Source: Pasteurella bettyae CCUG 2042 (GTDB lineage: Bacteria > Pseudomonadota > Gammaproteobacteria > Enterobacterales > Pasteurellaceae). From it: 64,000 nt of DNA. Both the position numbers and the translations under genes were made by a program. Positions within the stretch are counted from its first letter, which is position 1; each line of letters opens with the position of its first letter. The notes beneath the pieces were generated by a model. The model was given only the letters and a program-made list of their open reading frames with translations. It did no database searches and was not told the origin of the DNA. Of the stretch, positions 17,383 to 26,996 are shown in pieces. The stretch covers positions 1 to 64,000 of the forward strand of contig NZ_AJSX01000033.1 of the NCBI RefSeq assembly GCF_000262245.1, in the 5' to 3' direction.

Positions 17383-19301
17383 TACTCAATCTCCCCAAAT
17401 GTGAAATCATTATCTAAAAGCAAGTTAGAAGCAGGTGTTTTAACTGTTTCTGTTGGTTTATTTTCTGGTAAAGTTGTTGGAATAACCACCTTACTTTTCG
17501 CGTGGACTTTCTGCCGTTGAGCCTGTCTGCGGGCTTTCTTCGTCCGCTGTGCCGACTGTTCAACCAATTCACGCATTTCAGTTAACGCGTCGTGGATCTG
17601 CTGCGAGTGAATCAGTTTTTCATCTTTGTCTTTCAAGAACTGACGGACCTGTTTGTACTCCCAAATGCTCATATCGGGTAAAGATTGGTCTGCAAACGGA
17701 ATTTGGAAGTAACGTTTCAACTTCGGATCGTAGAACCAAATTTTTCCGATATTACGAGGATCGCGACGGAATAAAAATTCCTTATTTTTACCGCTTTCAT
17801 CAGAATCGTTGATGTACATATTGAGCGCGACATCGTAGTAACGTAAACCATCAATTGTTACCCCATTATGTTGAATAGTCCGTTTTTCACTTGGTAAGAA
17901 ATCAAGTAATAAGGTCTGTTCATCAACAGGCATTTGCGGATAACCACAACCAGAGTGATCTTTATCACCGAAAATCCCTAACCGCCATTTTTGAACAGGC
18001 GACATACCTAAAGCAGAATGAGTCCGTTTGTGATATACATTGACAATATAGTTAATCAGCCACGTTTCAAATTCATCTAAGGTCATAACCGCTTCGGCTT
18101 CTGATTGATAAGTATCTTTCTCTTTCGTATTCGAGAATGTTGTACCGCTCAAGCCGTGAACTTCTTTCATAAACGTACCGATTACACGCTCAATGTGTCC
18201 GCCAAACTCAGGACGACCAACAGGTCGGAACTCAAGAGCAATGCCGTGTGCCTCACAAGATTTCGATAAATCAAGCGAGCGGAAATCTGCACCATTATCA
18301 ACGTGGATTTTATTCGGATAACCAAACACCGCCCATTCACCTTTTACATTATGATCTAGTAATAGACGCTCTTTTGGTAAAATGCTGCGAGCAATACACA
18401 TTGCAACTGATGTTACCGACGGCGCATCAAGCGATAGATAGTACCCAGTAATCATTCGGCTATATACATCCATTGCCAATGTTAAATAAGGTCTGCCAAT
18501 CGGTTTACGATACTGGTTATCTACGATAATTAAATCAACGGGCGTGTGGTCGATTTGAATGACACTTAAAGGAAAATCTACGTTAGGGAAACTGTTTGGC
18601 TTCGGTGTAAATTTATTCTTCGCTTTCTCTTTCTGTCCGCGTTTACGCAATCTTTCTTCTTCTGAAATACGCAAAATACGTTGTCGGATTGTGCGACGAC
18701 TTGGGCTATCAAGTCCTTTTTGACTGGCGACACGCTGTACTTCACGGATTGTCTGCTCAATTGTTGGGCGTTGTTTATGTAGATAAAACTCATTGATAAC
18801 TGCCGTTACCAATTCATCTTGCTCTTTACTTAAACGTGAATTACCTTCCGCCCAGCCACGCTTGCGACTTACCAACGCAGCAACGGAAGTTAGAGAGTTG
18901 TACGCTTGGATCCAACGATATAGACTTCGATCACTCACACCGACTTCTTTTGCTCGTTTTTTTACAGAAGCAGGGCAATGTTGCTCGTAATTAAGCAACG
19001 GTTTAATCATCTCGTATTTTTCTAACGCTTTTTCCCAGTATTCGTCACTGATTGCACTTAAATCAACAGAAACATATTCGCGTTCATTAATTTTCAAATT
19101 CTCAAGCTGATGAATACTGGCAATCTTACTTTGGCGAGTATGAAGATTTCGGATCATTACTTGTGCATCTTCATCTAAATACTCAATCAGCTCATATTGT
19201 TCGCCATCTTCGTGGTTTACATAAACATTGCCTTTTTGCAAAATAAGACGACCACGCTCTAATCGACCGTGATAGCGTGGATGAATAAATCCCTTAGTCA
19301 T
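17382..19301 (-). CDS. tnsB: TnsB/TniA-type DDE transposase
   Basis: The transposase that joins the element's 3' ends to target DNA. The DDE triad is visible: QIDHTPVD (Asp near residue 262 counted from the longer start), HVDNGADF (Asp near 349) and GGHIERVIG (Glu near 384). The N-terminal third has helix-turn-helix segments (VSDRSLYRWI) for binding the end repeats; the basic C-terminus contacts TnsC. The start at 19301 (MTKGFIHPR, 639 aa) overlaps tnsA by 8 bases and is preferred; an ATG at 19343 would give 653 aa and a 50-base overlap. Confidence 0.93.
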   Translation of the reverse strand: MTKGFIHPRYHGRLERGRLILQKGNVYVNHEDGEQYELIEYLDEDAQVMIRNLHTRQSKIASIHQLENLKINEREYVSVDLSAISDEYWEKALEKYEMIKPLLNYEQHCPASVKKRAKEVGVSDRSLYRWIQAYNSLTSVAALVSRKRGWAEGNSRLSKEQDELVTAVINEFYLHKQRPTIEQTIREVQRVASQKGLDSPSRRTIRQRILRISEEERLRKRGQKEKAKNKFTPKPNSFPNVDFPLSVIQIDHTPVDLIIVDNQYRKPIGRPYLTLAMDVYSRMITGYYLSLDAPSVTSVAMCIARSILPKERLLLDHNVKGEWAVFGYPNKIHVDNGADFRSLDLSKSCEAHGIALEFRPVGRPEFGGHIERVIGTFMKEVHGLSGTTFSNTKEKDTYQSEAEAVMTLDEFETWLINYIVNVYHKRTHSALGMSPVQKWRLGIFGDKDHSGCGYPQMPVDEQTLLLDFLPSEKRTIQHNGVTIDGLRYYDVALNMYINDSDESGKNKEFLFRRDPRNIGKIWFYDPKLKRYFQIPFADQSLPDMSIWEYKQVRQFLKDKDEKLIHSQQIHDALTEMRELVEQSAQRTKKARRQAQRQKVHAKSKVVIPTTLPENKPTETVKTPASNLLLDNDFTFGEIE

Positions 19302-19956
19302 TTGAATACCCCCAAACTTCGGTAAATTCAGATAATGGCTCAAACCAGTTGCAAGTTAGTTGCTTGGTTGCTAATAAGTGATAGATAATCTGTAATCCTT
19401 TGGTTCGATAAAGTGAACCTGTAAATAATCGAGAGAGTAGAAAATCTATTGTTGTATTGCTGTGTAACTTAACTTGGGTGAGTACCGCTTCAATATCTTC
19501 TGGATCGCACTGTAATCGCTTATAACGTTGAACCGCGTTAATGTTGAATAATGCAAGATGACGAATTTTATCCTCATCATAAACGTGAAAAATACATTCG
19601 TTCTTTTTGCTAAATGCGATTGCAGCCTTCCATTTTTCTTTCCAATCACGCCAATGTTCTTGCCATTTTGATTTTGGTTTTACTTCAATCAAAAGCGATG
19701 GTCGTCCATCATTGAAGCGAATGAAGAAATCAGGCGTGTAAGGGTAAGTCATTCCGTTTTTCACAAACAGAATGCGAACAGGTTGAGAAACGATTTCCTC
19801 TACCGCAGGCATATAAGTAAAATAGAGCAAGAGATCTCGCTCAAGTGTAGATTCGTAAGGAATGCTTACTCCGTCTTTAAAAGGGAGTAAACCTGATACG
19901 CTAAGGCGTGTTGGTTTGATCTTACGAACCTGTTGGAAAATGGGTTCTGTTTTCAT
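19294..19956 (-). CDS. tnsA: TnsA endonuclease
   Basis: A 220-aa restriction-like nuclease that cuts the 5' ends, giving cut-and-paste transposition. The core is YESTLERDLL (E35/E39), YTPDFFIRF (D76) and LIEVKPK (E91, K93). A C-terminal helical region would contact TnsB/TnsC. It is the first gene of the leftward tnsA-tnsB-tnsC-tniQ-tnsF operon and starts close to the right end, so its promoter overlaps the transposase-binding repeats, which could give autoregulation. Confidence 0.92.
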   Translation of the reverse strand: MKTEPIFQQVRKIKPTRLSVSGLLPFKDGVSIPYESTLERDLLLYFTYMPAVEEIVSQPVRILFVKNGMTYPYTPDFFIRFNDGRPSLLIEVKPKSKWQEHWRDWKEKWKAAIAFSKKNECIFHVYDEDKIRHLALFNINAVQRYKRLQCDPEDIEAVLTQVKLHSNTTIDFLLSRLFTGSLYRTKGLQIIYHLLATKQLTCNWFEPLSEFTEVWGYSND

Positions 19957-19960
19957 GAAT

Positions 19961-20116
19961 AATTTGACCTTTATTAGTATCTTTTAAGATGTTTTGACAG
20001 CTATTTGTAGCTTTTGTGTCATTAAATAGTATCTTCTAAGGGTAAAAAAATAGGCTAAAGCCTTATTCTATCGTTCTAAGTTTTGCCGATTATGCCACTT
20101 ATTTGTAACTTTGACA
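19961..20116 (-). repeat. Transposon right end with transposase-binding repeats
   Basis: Read from the outside in on the minus strand: terminal TGTCAAAGTTACAAATAA (ending at 20116), an inner CTACAAATAGCTGTCAAAA (19992-20010), and a weaker GATACTAATAAAGGTCAAA near 19961-19981. All share the TACAAATA...TGTC theme of the left end. The promoter of tnsA must lie in this stretch. Confidence 0.8.
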
Positions 20117-20793
20117 GTGGATCCATCCCTAAACCAGGTGAAATTTCTTTAGCACATAATGGAGTATTATTTTTAGATGAGTTACCCGAGTTTGAACGAC
20201 GGGTATTAGATGCCTTAAGACAGCCTTTAGAAAGTGGCGAAATTATCATTTCACGAGCTACCGCAAAAATCCAATTTCCAGCAAAATTTCAACTTATTGC
20301 AGCAATGAATCCTAGTCCAACGGGCAATTATCAAGGCACACATAACCGCACTTCCCCTCAGCAAATTATGCGCTATTTGAATCGATTATCTGGCCCATTT
20401 TTAGATCGTTTTGATTTATCTATTGAAGTTCCACTACTTCCTCAAGGTGCATTACAAAATACAGGCGATCGCGGTGAGAGTAGTGAACAAGTGCGTACTA
20501 AAGTATTAAAAGTAAGAGAAATTCAATTAGCGAGATCTGGAAAAATCAATGCACATCTGACGAGTAAAGAAATTGAACGGGATTGCAAATTAAAAGATAA
20601 AGATGCATTATTCTTAGAAAATGCTTTAACCAAGTTAGGCTTATCAGTACGAGCATATCATCGAATCTTGAAAGTTTCTCGTACAATTGCTGATCTTAAT
20701 GAAGAAAACCAAATTAATCAAAAACATCTGGCTGAGGCATTAGGATATCGTGCCATGGATCGACTATTACAAAAACTCAATCAACAAAATTAG
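20117..20793 (+). pseudogene. comM: comM, 3' part
   Basis: The C-terminal ~225 residues of ComM resume at GSIPKPGEISLAHNGVLFLDELPEF, which includes Walker B. They continue through AAMNPSPTG, RLSGPFLDRFDLSIEV and the end ALGYRAMDRLLQKL. The frame is intact, and an ATG at 20083 inside the transposon end could start a partial product. Without the N-terminal domain and Walker A it should be inactive unless the element excises. Confidence 0.93.
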
Positions 20794-20798
20794 AGAAT

Positions 20799-20850
20799 TA
20801 AAAGTGCGGTTTAATTTCAAAAAATTTTCTCAAAACTAACCGCACTTTTC
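20799..20850. terminator. Inverted USS terminator between comM and glpK
   Basis: AAAAGTGCGGTT and AACCGCACTTTT face each other between two convergent genes. Confidence 0.8.
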
Positions 20851-20863
20851 TTATCCAATAAGA

Positions 20864-22375
20864 TTATTCAGCGTCCTCTTTCGCCCATTCTAACGAACAA
20901 CGAACTGCTTTTTTCCAGCCTTTATAACGTTTTTCACGTTTTTCATTATCATTATCTGGTGTAAATGTACGCTCTACACGTGCTTTATCACGTAATTCAT
21001 CCAAATCTTTCCAGAAGCCAGTAGCAAGGCCTGCAAGATAGGCTGCACCTAAAGCTGTCACTTCTTTCACCACAGGACGTTCTACATTAACATCTAATAT
21101 ATCTGCTTGGAATTGCATTAAGAAGTTATTAGCTGTTGCACCGCCATCTACACGAAGATATTTTAATTTATCACCAGCATCTGATTGCATAGCTTCTAAT
21201 ACATCACGAGTTTGATATGCAATGGATTCAAGGGTTGCACGCACAATATGATTGCGATTTGCACCTCGAGATAAACCAAAAATTGCACCACGAGCATATG
21301 GATCCCAATATGGTGCACCTAATCCTGTAAAGGCAGGAACGACATAGACCCCATTACTGTCAGATTCTTTTGTAGCAAAATATTCACTATCATAACTATC
21401 GTGTACGATTTTAAGTTCATCACGTAACCACTGAATAGAAGCCCCTGCGATAAACACTGAGCCTTCTAATGCATATTCTGGTTCACCTTTCGCATTACAG
21501 GCAATGGTGGTTAATAACCCATTTTTTGACGTAATGGCTTTATCACCAGTATGCAATAACATAAAGCAACCCGTACCATAAGTATTTTTGGCTTGGCCCG
21601 CTTTCACACACAAATGACCATAAAGTGCAGCTTGTTGGTCACCGGCAATACCTGCAACAGGAATACGCACACCACCTTTACCACCAATATTGGTTTGTCC
21701 ATAAATTTCAGAAGAATTTCTTACTTCAGGTAGCATTGAACGTGGAATATTCAAAATCTCAAGCATTTTGTCATCCCACTGTTTAGTATGGATATTGAAT
21801 AACATGGTACGAGATGCATTAGTATAATCAGTCACATGTACACGGCCTTGTGTTAATTTCCAAACCAACCAGGTATCCACTGTACCAAATAATAATTCTC
21901 CTTGTTCTGCTTTTGCTCTTGCGCCTTCTACATTATCTAAAATCCATTTAACTTTAGTACCAGAGAAATAAGGATCAACCACTAAACCTGTTGTATTACG
22001 AATATAATCTTCATAGCCATCTGCTTTTAATTTATCGGTAATATCCGCAGTACGACGACATTGCCACACAATCGCATTATAAACAGGTGTACCTGTTTCT
22101 TTTTCCCATACGATCGTCGTTTCACGTTGATTAGTAATCCCAATAGCTGCAATTTCATCAGAAGTAATACCAGCTTTTGCAACCACTTCATTTAAAGTTG
22201 AGCTTTGTGTTGCCCAAATTTCCATTGGATTATGTTCCACCCAACCCGCTTTCGGATAAATCTGCGTGAATTCACGTTGAGCAATTTCAATGATATTGGC
22301 ATCATGATCTAATAAAACAGCTCTTGAACTTGTTGTCCCTTGGTCTAACGCAATAATGTATTTTTTTTCAGACAT
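20864..22375 (-). CDS. glpK: Glycerol kinase
   Basis: A 503-aa FGGY-family kinase that phosphorylates glycerol to glycerol-3-phosphate with ATP, trapping it in the cell. The N-terminal [15 protein letters not shown], substrate-contacting VWQCRRTA and [13 protein letters not shown], and the C-terminal [20 protein letters not shown] are signature motifs. Length is normal. It is divergent from glpF across a 361-base regulatory region with CRP-like sites. Confidence 0.97.
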   Translation of the reverse strand: MSEKKYIIALDQGTTSSRAVLLDHDANIIEIAQREFTQIYPKAGWVEHNPMEIWATQSSTLNEVVAKAGITSDEIAAIGITNQRETTIVWEKETGTPVYNAIVWQCRRTADITDKLKADGYEDYIRNTTGLVVDPYFSGTKVKWILDNVEGARAKAEQGELLFGTVDTWLVWKLTQGRVHVTDYTNASRTMLFNIHTKQWDDKMLEILNIPRSMLPEVRNSSEIYGQTNIGGKGGVRIPVAGIAGDQQAALYGHLCVKAGQAKNTYGTGCFMLLHTGDKAITSKNGLLTTIACNAKGEPEYALEGSVFIAGASIQWLRDELKIVHDSYDSEYFATKESDSNGVYVVPAFTGLGAPYWDPYARGAIFGLSRGANRNHIVRATLESIAYQTRDVLEAMQSDAGDKLKYLRVDGGATANNFLMQFQADILDVNVERPVVKEVTALGAAYLAGLATGFWKDLDELRDKARVERTFTPDNDNEKREKRYKGWKKAVRCSLEWAKEDAE

Positions 22376-22736
22376 TGTGAATCTCCACTAAAATATATGT
22401 GTGAATATGGACTACAAATACTTATTTTGGTTAAAAACGAAAAATCACCAGAGTAAGTTAATTAAAAACCTGAAAACAATAAAGATACTTTTATTGATTA
22501 TTTGAATTTAATCACATTTATTTTCCAAATCGAAAATAAAAATGTGAACTGACTAACAAATTTCTATAAAAGGACTTTTTTTTTATCAGAAAATTTTAAT
22601 AATAGAATCACATTTTCTATGTCATTAATTTAGAAAATGCTGATAAAAATGAGAAATAACTTATTTAATTAACGATAAATCACAACTATTGACAATATTA
22701 TTTTATTCTCATACATCATATATAGGAGAACTAAAT
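22376..22736. promoter_or_regulatory. Divergent glpK/glpF control region with CRP-like sites
   Basis: No gene is seen in these 361 AT-rich bases. Two stretches fit the CRP consensus TGTGA-N6-TCACA at 9 of 10 positions: TTTGA-N6-TCACA (22501-22516) and TGTGA-N6-TAACA (22543-22558). Catabolite control of glycerol uptake is expected. RBS AGGAG lies before the glpF ATG at 22737. Confidence 0.55.
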
Positions 22737-23477
22737 ATGAACGCATATTTAGCCGAGTTTTTAGGTACCGCATTGTTAGTATTAATGGGTAATGGCGTTG
22801 TCGCCAACGTTTGTTTGAACAAAACAAAAGGTAACAGCTCTGGATGGATTGTAATCACCACAGCTTGGGCATTTGCCGTATATGTTGCTGTAGTAGCAAC
22901 AGGTCCATATAGTGGAGCACACTTAAATCCAGCAGTGACATTAGGGTTAGCCGTAAAAGGTAGCTTTGCTTGGGAAATGGTTCCTGGTTATATTATTGCA
23001 CAAGTGATAGGTGGCATACTTGGTGGTTTAATTGTCTATTTATTCTATTCAGATCACTTTGCTGTCACTGATGATCCAGCAGCTAAACGAGCTTGTTTCT
23101 CTACAGAACCCGCTATTCGACATTTTTCAACCAATCTCTTCTGTGAAATTATCGGCACAGTAGTTCTTGTATCGGTTATTTTCTATATTTCAGGTGGTGA
23201 AATGACATTACCTAATGCACAAGGCACTGTACCTATTGGTTTAGGTTCAGTAGGTGCCTTACCTGTCGCCATTTTAGTATGGGCAATTGGTTTAAGCTTA
23301 GGGGGAACTACTGGCTATGCAATTAATCCAGCTCGTGACTTTGGACCTCGCATTGCATTAAGTTTATTAAGCAAAAAATTGAATACTTCTCCAGATTGGG
23401 GATATGGCTGGGTACCTATTTTAGGACCAATGATTGGTGGCGTAATAGCTGCTCTAGGTTATAACTTTATTATGTAA
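22737..23477 (+). CDS. glpF: Glycerol uptake facilitator (aquaglyceroporin)
   Basis: A ~246-aa MIP-family channel of the inner membrane for passive glycerol entry. Both pore motifs are present: first NPA in SGAHLNPAVTLG, second in GYAINPARDFGPR. The Asp after the second NPA marks a glycerol-type channel rather than a strict water channel. Six membrane helices are expected. The start is set at 22737 (MNAYLAEFLGTALLV) because of the RBS AGGAGAA; the upstream ATG at 22689 adds an unlikely 16-residue leader. Confidence 0.96.
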   Translation: MNAYLAEFLGTALLVLMGNGVVANVCLNKTKGNSSGWIVITTAWAFAVYVAVVATGPYSGAHLNPAVTLGLAVKGSFAWEMVPGYIIAQVIGGILGGLIVYLFYSDHFAVTDDPAAKRACFSTEPAIRHFSTNLFCEIIGTVVLVSVIFYISGGEMTLPNAQGTVPIGLGSVGALPVAILVWAIGLSLGGTTGYAINPARDFGPRIALSLLSKKLNTSPDWGYGWVPILGPMIGGVIAALGYNFIM

Positions 23478-23493
23478 TCTTACATTACTTAGT

Positions 23494-23525
23494 AAAAGGG
23501 TTAGTATATTTTACTAGCCCTTTTT
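23494..23525 (+). terminator. glpF terminator
   Basis: AAAGGGTTAGT pairs with ACTAGCCCTTT around a short loop, followed by T5. Confidence 0.75.
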
Positions 23526-23854
23526 CTTGAATAAAAATGTTTAATAAATTGTTATTAATTATTCTCAGCTATGTTGTAAATAAAGCACCATTCAAAAAAG
23601 CTCAAAAAAATCATTAAAAGACCATTTTATTTTCCTTTTAATTCGTAAACGCTCATATAAAACGTGATTTATATCACAATTTAATAACATTTAATTTTTC
23701 TATTAATGGAATTTGCGGTATCTTTACGCTGTCATAAAAACTTAAAAACCTCTGAAGATTTGTGATTTTCTTGAGTCAGTTTTTTCAGGGCTAATTTTAG
23801 ACATAACTACTTTCTATTTAAATATTCAAGTAGTAAAGATTAATAATAACAGAC
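23526..23854 (+). promoter_or_regulatory. glpT control region with CRP site and CGCTCA motif
   Basis: No gene is seen. CGTGA-N6-TCACA (23663-23678) matches the CRP consensus at 9 of 10 positions. Just upstream, AAACGCTCATA (23647-23657) recurs before glpA and may be a repressor (GlpR-type) half site. These are sequence-pattern calls only. Confidence 0.5.
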
Positions 23855-25312
23855 GTGAAGTTGGAGAATAGTATGTTTGGTATATTCAAACCAGCCGCTG
23901 CAATCCCAGAGCTACCGGCAGATAAAATTGATTCAACTTATAAACGCTTACGCTGGCAAGTGTTTATGGGTATTTTCTTTGGTTATGCGGCGTATTACTT
24001 TGTACGTGCTAATTTCGATTTGGCACAGAAAGGGTTAATTGAAGCAGGTATGTATAACAAGGCTGAACTAGGTATTATTGGTACTGGTGCAGGTTTAGCT
24101 TATGGTTTATCAAAATTCGTTATGGCAACGGTATCTGACCGTTCAAATCCTAGAGTATTCTTACCATTCGGTTTATTACTTTCTGGTTTATGTATGACGC
24201 TTATGGGAATCATGCCATGGGCAACATCAGGTATTTTAGTGATGTTTGTCATGATCTTCTTAAATGGTTGGTTCCAAGGTATGGGTTGGCCTCCATGTGG
24301 TCGTACAATGGTTCACTGGTGGTCTAAATCAGAACGTGGTTCTATTGTTTCTATTTGGAACTGTGCTCACAATGTGGGTGGTATGATGCCTGGTGCAATG
24401 GTGCTATTAGCAAGTGCAGTATACTTCAGTAATACTGGCGTTGAAGCAACTGCTAAAGATGTATGGCAACAAGCGCTTTACTATCCTGGTATTGCTGCCA
24501 TGGTTTGTGCTGTGCCAATTTATTTCGTTATGAAAGATACACCACAATCTTGCGGTTTACCAGCAGTAGAAAAATGGCGTAATGATTATCCAGATGACTA
24601 TAATGAAAAATCATATGAGAATGAATTAAGTACAAAAGAAATTCTAGTAACTTATGTATTAAAAAATAAATTATTATGGTACATCGCAATTGCTAACGTA
24701 TTCGTATATTTAATCCGTTATGGTGTTTTAAAATGGTCTCCAGTTTATCTAGGTGAAGTAAAACACTTTAACATTAAAGGTACTGCATGGGCATATACTA
24801 TTTATGAATTAGCTGCAATCCCTGGTACATTACTATGTGGTTGGGTATCAGATAAAATCTTTAAAGGTAAACGTGGTTTAACTGGTTTCGTCTTCATGAT
24901 TCTAACCACCATTGCTGTTGTTGCCTTATGGAAAAACCCAGCAACACCTGAAGCAGAATTAGCACAATATTCAGCATGGTATGAAAACCCGTATCAATTA
25001 ACAGACTTTATTTTAATGACAACTATCGGTTTCTTAATTTATGGTCCAGTAATGTTGATCGGCTTACATGCACTTGAATTAGCACCGAAAAAAGCCGCTG
25101 GTACATCTGCTGGCTTCACAGGCTTATTCGGTTACTTAGGTGGTACAGTTTCTGCATCAGCAGTTGTTGGTTGGGCAGCAGAACATTATGGCTGGGACGG
25201 TGGTTTCTATGTCATGATCGTGGGTGGTATCCTATCAGTTATCTTAATGTTCATCGTTATGGTTGCTGAGGGTAAACACAAAGCTCAATTAAATGACCAC
25301 TATGGCAGTTAA
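23855..25312 (+). CDS. glpT: Glycerol-3-phosphate transporter (antiporter with phosphate)
   Basis: A 485-aa major facilitator of the organophosphate:phosphate antiporter family with 12 membrane helices. GlpT marks include [10 protein letters not shown] near the N-terminus, GYGLSKF-like [19 protein letters not shown], and [19 protein letters not shown], which holds substrate-contact residues. ATG at 23855 (MKLENSMFG) and a second at 23873 (MFGIFKPA) are both possible; the latter resembles other GlpT N-termini. It imports glycerol-3-phosphate released by GlpQ just downstream. Confidence 0.96.
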   Translation: MKLENSMFGIFKPAAAIPELPADKIDSTYKRLRWQVFMGIFFGYAAYYFVRANFDLAQKGLIEAGMYNKAELGIIGTGAGLAYGLSKFVMATVSDRSNPRVFLPFGLLLSGLCMTLMGIMPWATSGILVMFVMIFLNGWFQGMGWPPCGRTMVHWWSKSERGSIVSIWNCAHNVGGMMPGAMVLLASAVYFSNTGVEATAKDVWQQALYYPGIAAMVCAVPIYFVMKDTPQSCGLPAVEKWRNDYPDDYNEKSYENELSTKEILVTYVLKNKLLWYIAIANVFVYLIRYGVLKWSPVYLGEVKHFNIKGTAWAYTIYELAAIPGTLLCGWVSDKIFKGKRGLTGFVFMILTTIAVVALWKNPATPEAELAQYSAWYENPYQLTDFILMTTIGFLIYGPVMLIGLHALELAPKKAAGTSAGFTGLFGYLGGTVSASAVVGWAAEHYGWDGGFYVMIVGGILSVILMFIVMVAEGKHKAQLNDHYGS

Positions 25313-25334
25313 TTTCTAGTCAATCTGATTTATT

Positions 25335-25373
25335 AAAAGGAAGAGCGGTACCTAAATTGTTCTTCCTTTTTTT
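25335..25373 (+). terminator. glpT terminator
   Basis: AAAAGGAAGA and TCTTCCTTTT pair around a 16-base loop and are followed by a T-run. Confidence 0.65.
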
Positions 25374-25439
25374 CACACAAAATGTGGCGGTTTTTGACCG
25401 CACTTTACCAAGTATGTTTAAAACAATAGGAGAATTGTA

Positions 25440-26552
25440 ATGAAATTTAGAGTAAAAAACCTTGCTATCGCATTGGCTTTTTCCACTTTAGCTGCTTGCT
25501 CAACTCAAACCTCAAAACAAGCACAGCCTATGAATTCACAAGATAAAATCGTTATTGCTCATCGTGGTGCAAGTGGTTACTTACCTGAACATACCCTTGA
25601 AAGTAAAGCTCTTGCTTTCGGTCAAAAAGCAGATTATCTCGAACAAGATTTAGCGATGACAAAAGATAATCGTTTAATCGTTATTCATGACCATTTCTTA
25701 GATGGCTTAACTGATGTAGCTAAAAAATTCCCTAAACGTGCACGTAAAGATGGACGTTACTATGTTATTGACTTTACATTGAAAGAAATTCAATCTCTAG
25801 AAATGACAGAAAACTTTAAAACAGAAAATGGCAAACAAGTTCAAGTCTATCCAAATCGCTTTCCATTATGGAGTTCACACTTCCGCATTCATACATTTGA
25901 AGACGAAATTGAGTTCATTCAAGGTCTAGAAAAATCTACAGGCAAGAAAATTGGTATCTATCCTGAAATCAAAGCACCTTGGTTACACCATAAAGAAGGT
26001 AAAGATATCGCAGCAGAAACTTTAAAAGTTTTGAAAAAATACGGTTATGACAGTAAAGATGATATGGTTTATTTACAAACCTTCGACTTTAATGAACTTA
26101 AACGTATTAAAACTGAATTGCTTCCAAAAATGGGCATGGATCTCAAACTTGTTCAATTAATTGCATATTCAGATTGGCATGAAACTGAAGCTAAAAATGC
26201 CCAAGGTAAATGGGAAAACTATGATTATTCATGGATGTTCAAACCAGGTGCAATGGCGGAAGTGGCTAAATATGCTGATGGTGTTGGTCCAGCTTGGTAT
26301 ATGTTAGTCGATGATAAAAATTCAAAACTTGGTGATGTAAAATATACTCCAATGGTTGAAGATATTGCCAAAACTAAACTTGAACTACATCCATACACTA
26401 TCCGTAAAGATGATGTACCGAGTTTCTTCTCTGATGTAAATCAAATGTATGATGCAATGTTCAATAAATCGGGTGCAACTGGTCTCTTTACTGACTTCCC
26501 AGATTTAGCAGTAAAATTCTTAGGTAAAGATCAACCGAAAAAAGAAAAATAA
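25440..26552 (+). CDS. glpQ: Glycerophosphodiester phosphodiesterase lipoprotein (protein D)
   Basis: A 370-aa lipoprotein (signal ending LAAC, lipidated Cys about residue 20) that cleaves glycerophosphodiesters to glycerol-3-phosphate and an alcohol. Catalytic motifs are HRGASGYLPEHT and VIHDHFLDG, with metal ligand Glu in YLEQDLAMT. It is very close to H. influenzae protein D (Hpd), a surface lipoprotein that frees choline for lipooligosaccharide decoration and is a known virulence factor and vaccine carrier. It follows glpT and feeds it. Confidence 0.96.
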   Translation: MKFRVKNLAIALAFSTLAACSTQTSKQAQPMNSQDKIVIAHRGASGYLPEHTLESKALAFGQKADYLEQDLAMTKDNRLIVIHDHFLDGLTDVAKKFPKRARKDGRYYVIDFTLKEIQSLEMTENFKTENGKQVQVYPNRFPLWSSHFRIHTFEDEIEFIQGLEKSTGKKIGIYPEIKAPWLHHKEGKDIAAETLKVLKKYGYDSKDDMVYLQTFDFNELKRIKTELLPKMGMDLKLVQLIAYSDWHETEAKNAQGKWENYDYSWMFKPGAMAEVAKYADGVGPAWYMLVDDKNSKLGDVKYTPMVEDIAKTKLELHPYTIRKDDVPSFFSDVNQMYDAMFNKSGATGLFTDFPDLAVKFLGKDQPKKEK

Positions 26553-26610
26553 TCATACTTTCTGATCGTAATTTAATCTGTCCAACCTTGGACAGCTTAA
26601 TAAACTAAAT

Positions 26611-26646
26611 ACTGGGCGCTGTATTATGCAGGGCCCAGTCCTTTTT
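26611..26646 (+). terminator. glpQ terminator
   Basis: A strong stem ACTGGGC...CTG / CAG...GCCCAGT is followed by CCTTTTT. Confidence 0.75.
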
Positions 26647-26830
26647 AATCAAGTTTAATTAATGTTAGGTTATCTATTTGGGCCGCTTGCTTTGTAATTC
26701 GGCTAGCCCATTCAGACTTTTTTATCCATCTCCTAACATCTTATGTACTCTTTTTTGATAGCCAAGTTCCTCTCACTTTTTAGATAAATCTTTTTCACAC
26801 ATAAATAAACCAGCTTCAATTTGAGTTTTT
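26645..26830 (-). pseudogene. Decayed coding remnant
   Basis: On the minus strand the last stretch reads SEWASRITKQAAQIDN then LTLIKLD and a stop. Upstream, after a frame change near 26725, the text continues as EELGYQKRVHKMLGDG and, across a TGA, AGLFMCEKDLSKK. These look like one former C-terminus broken by a stop and a frameshift. I do not recognise the family. Confidence 0.35.
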
Positions 26831-26996
26831 TAAAGGATTATGGCAATAAATTCGCTATCCAAGTTTTAGGATAAAGCTCAAAGTGCGGTCCTTTTTTTTA
26901 AAATTTTTGAATGAATTTTTACTATTGATTTTCTAAATTTCATGAATTAAAATTTCAAATGATTTTTATTCTTATTTATAACCTAAAGGAAATTTT

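Larger units (their letters stand above)
3204..20116. mobile_element. Tn7-like (Tn6022-type, TnsF-targeted) transposon in comM
   Basis: A ~16.9-kb element. Its ends are TGTTAAAATTACAAATAA at 3204 and, on the other strand, TGTCAAAGTTACAAATAA ending at 20116. The right arm carries tnsA, tnsB, tnsC, tniQ and tnsF; the left end carries a TnsE-like gene; cargo lies between. Insertion in comM together with a TnsF-type selector matches the Tn6022 group, known from Acinetobacter resistance islands and shown to use TnsF to target comM. Joining 3203 to 20121 restores comM in frame (VGGGSIP). The flanking bases are GGAGG on the left and GTGGA on the right, so no perfect 5-bp duplication is visible. Confidence 0.92.
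26553..26996. other. 444-base intergenic region with terminator and gene remnant
   Basis: It contains a palindrome CTGTCCAA-CC-TTGGACAG (26578-26595), the glpQ terminator, decayed coding sequence on the minus strand (see separate entry), and one uptake signal (26880-26889) before the next receptor gene. No intact gene is seen. Confidence 0.6.

Noticed and set aside
3204-20116. CRISPR-associated transposon
   Set aside because: No cas genes and no repeat-spacer array are present; targeting is explained by TniQ and TnsF.
26578-26595. Palindrome CTGTCCAA-CC-TTGGACAG as an insertion-sequence end
   Set aside because: It shares GTCCAA with the scar near 29540 but is too short and symmetric to assign; it may simply be a hairpin after glpQ.
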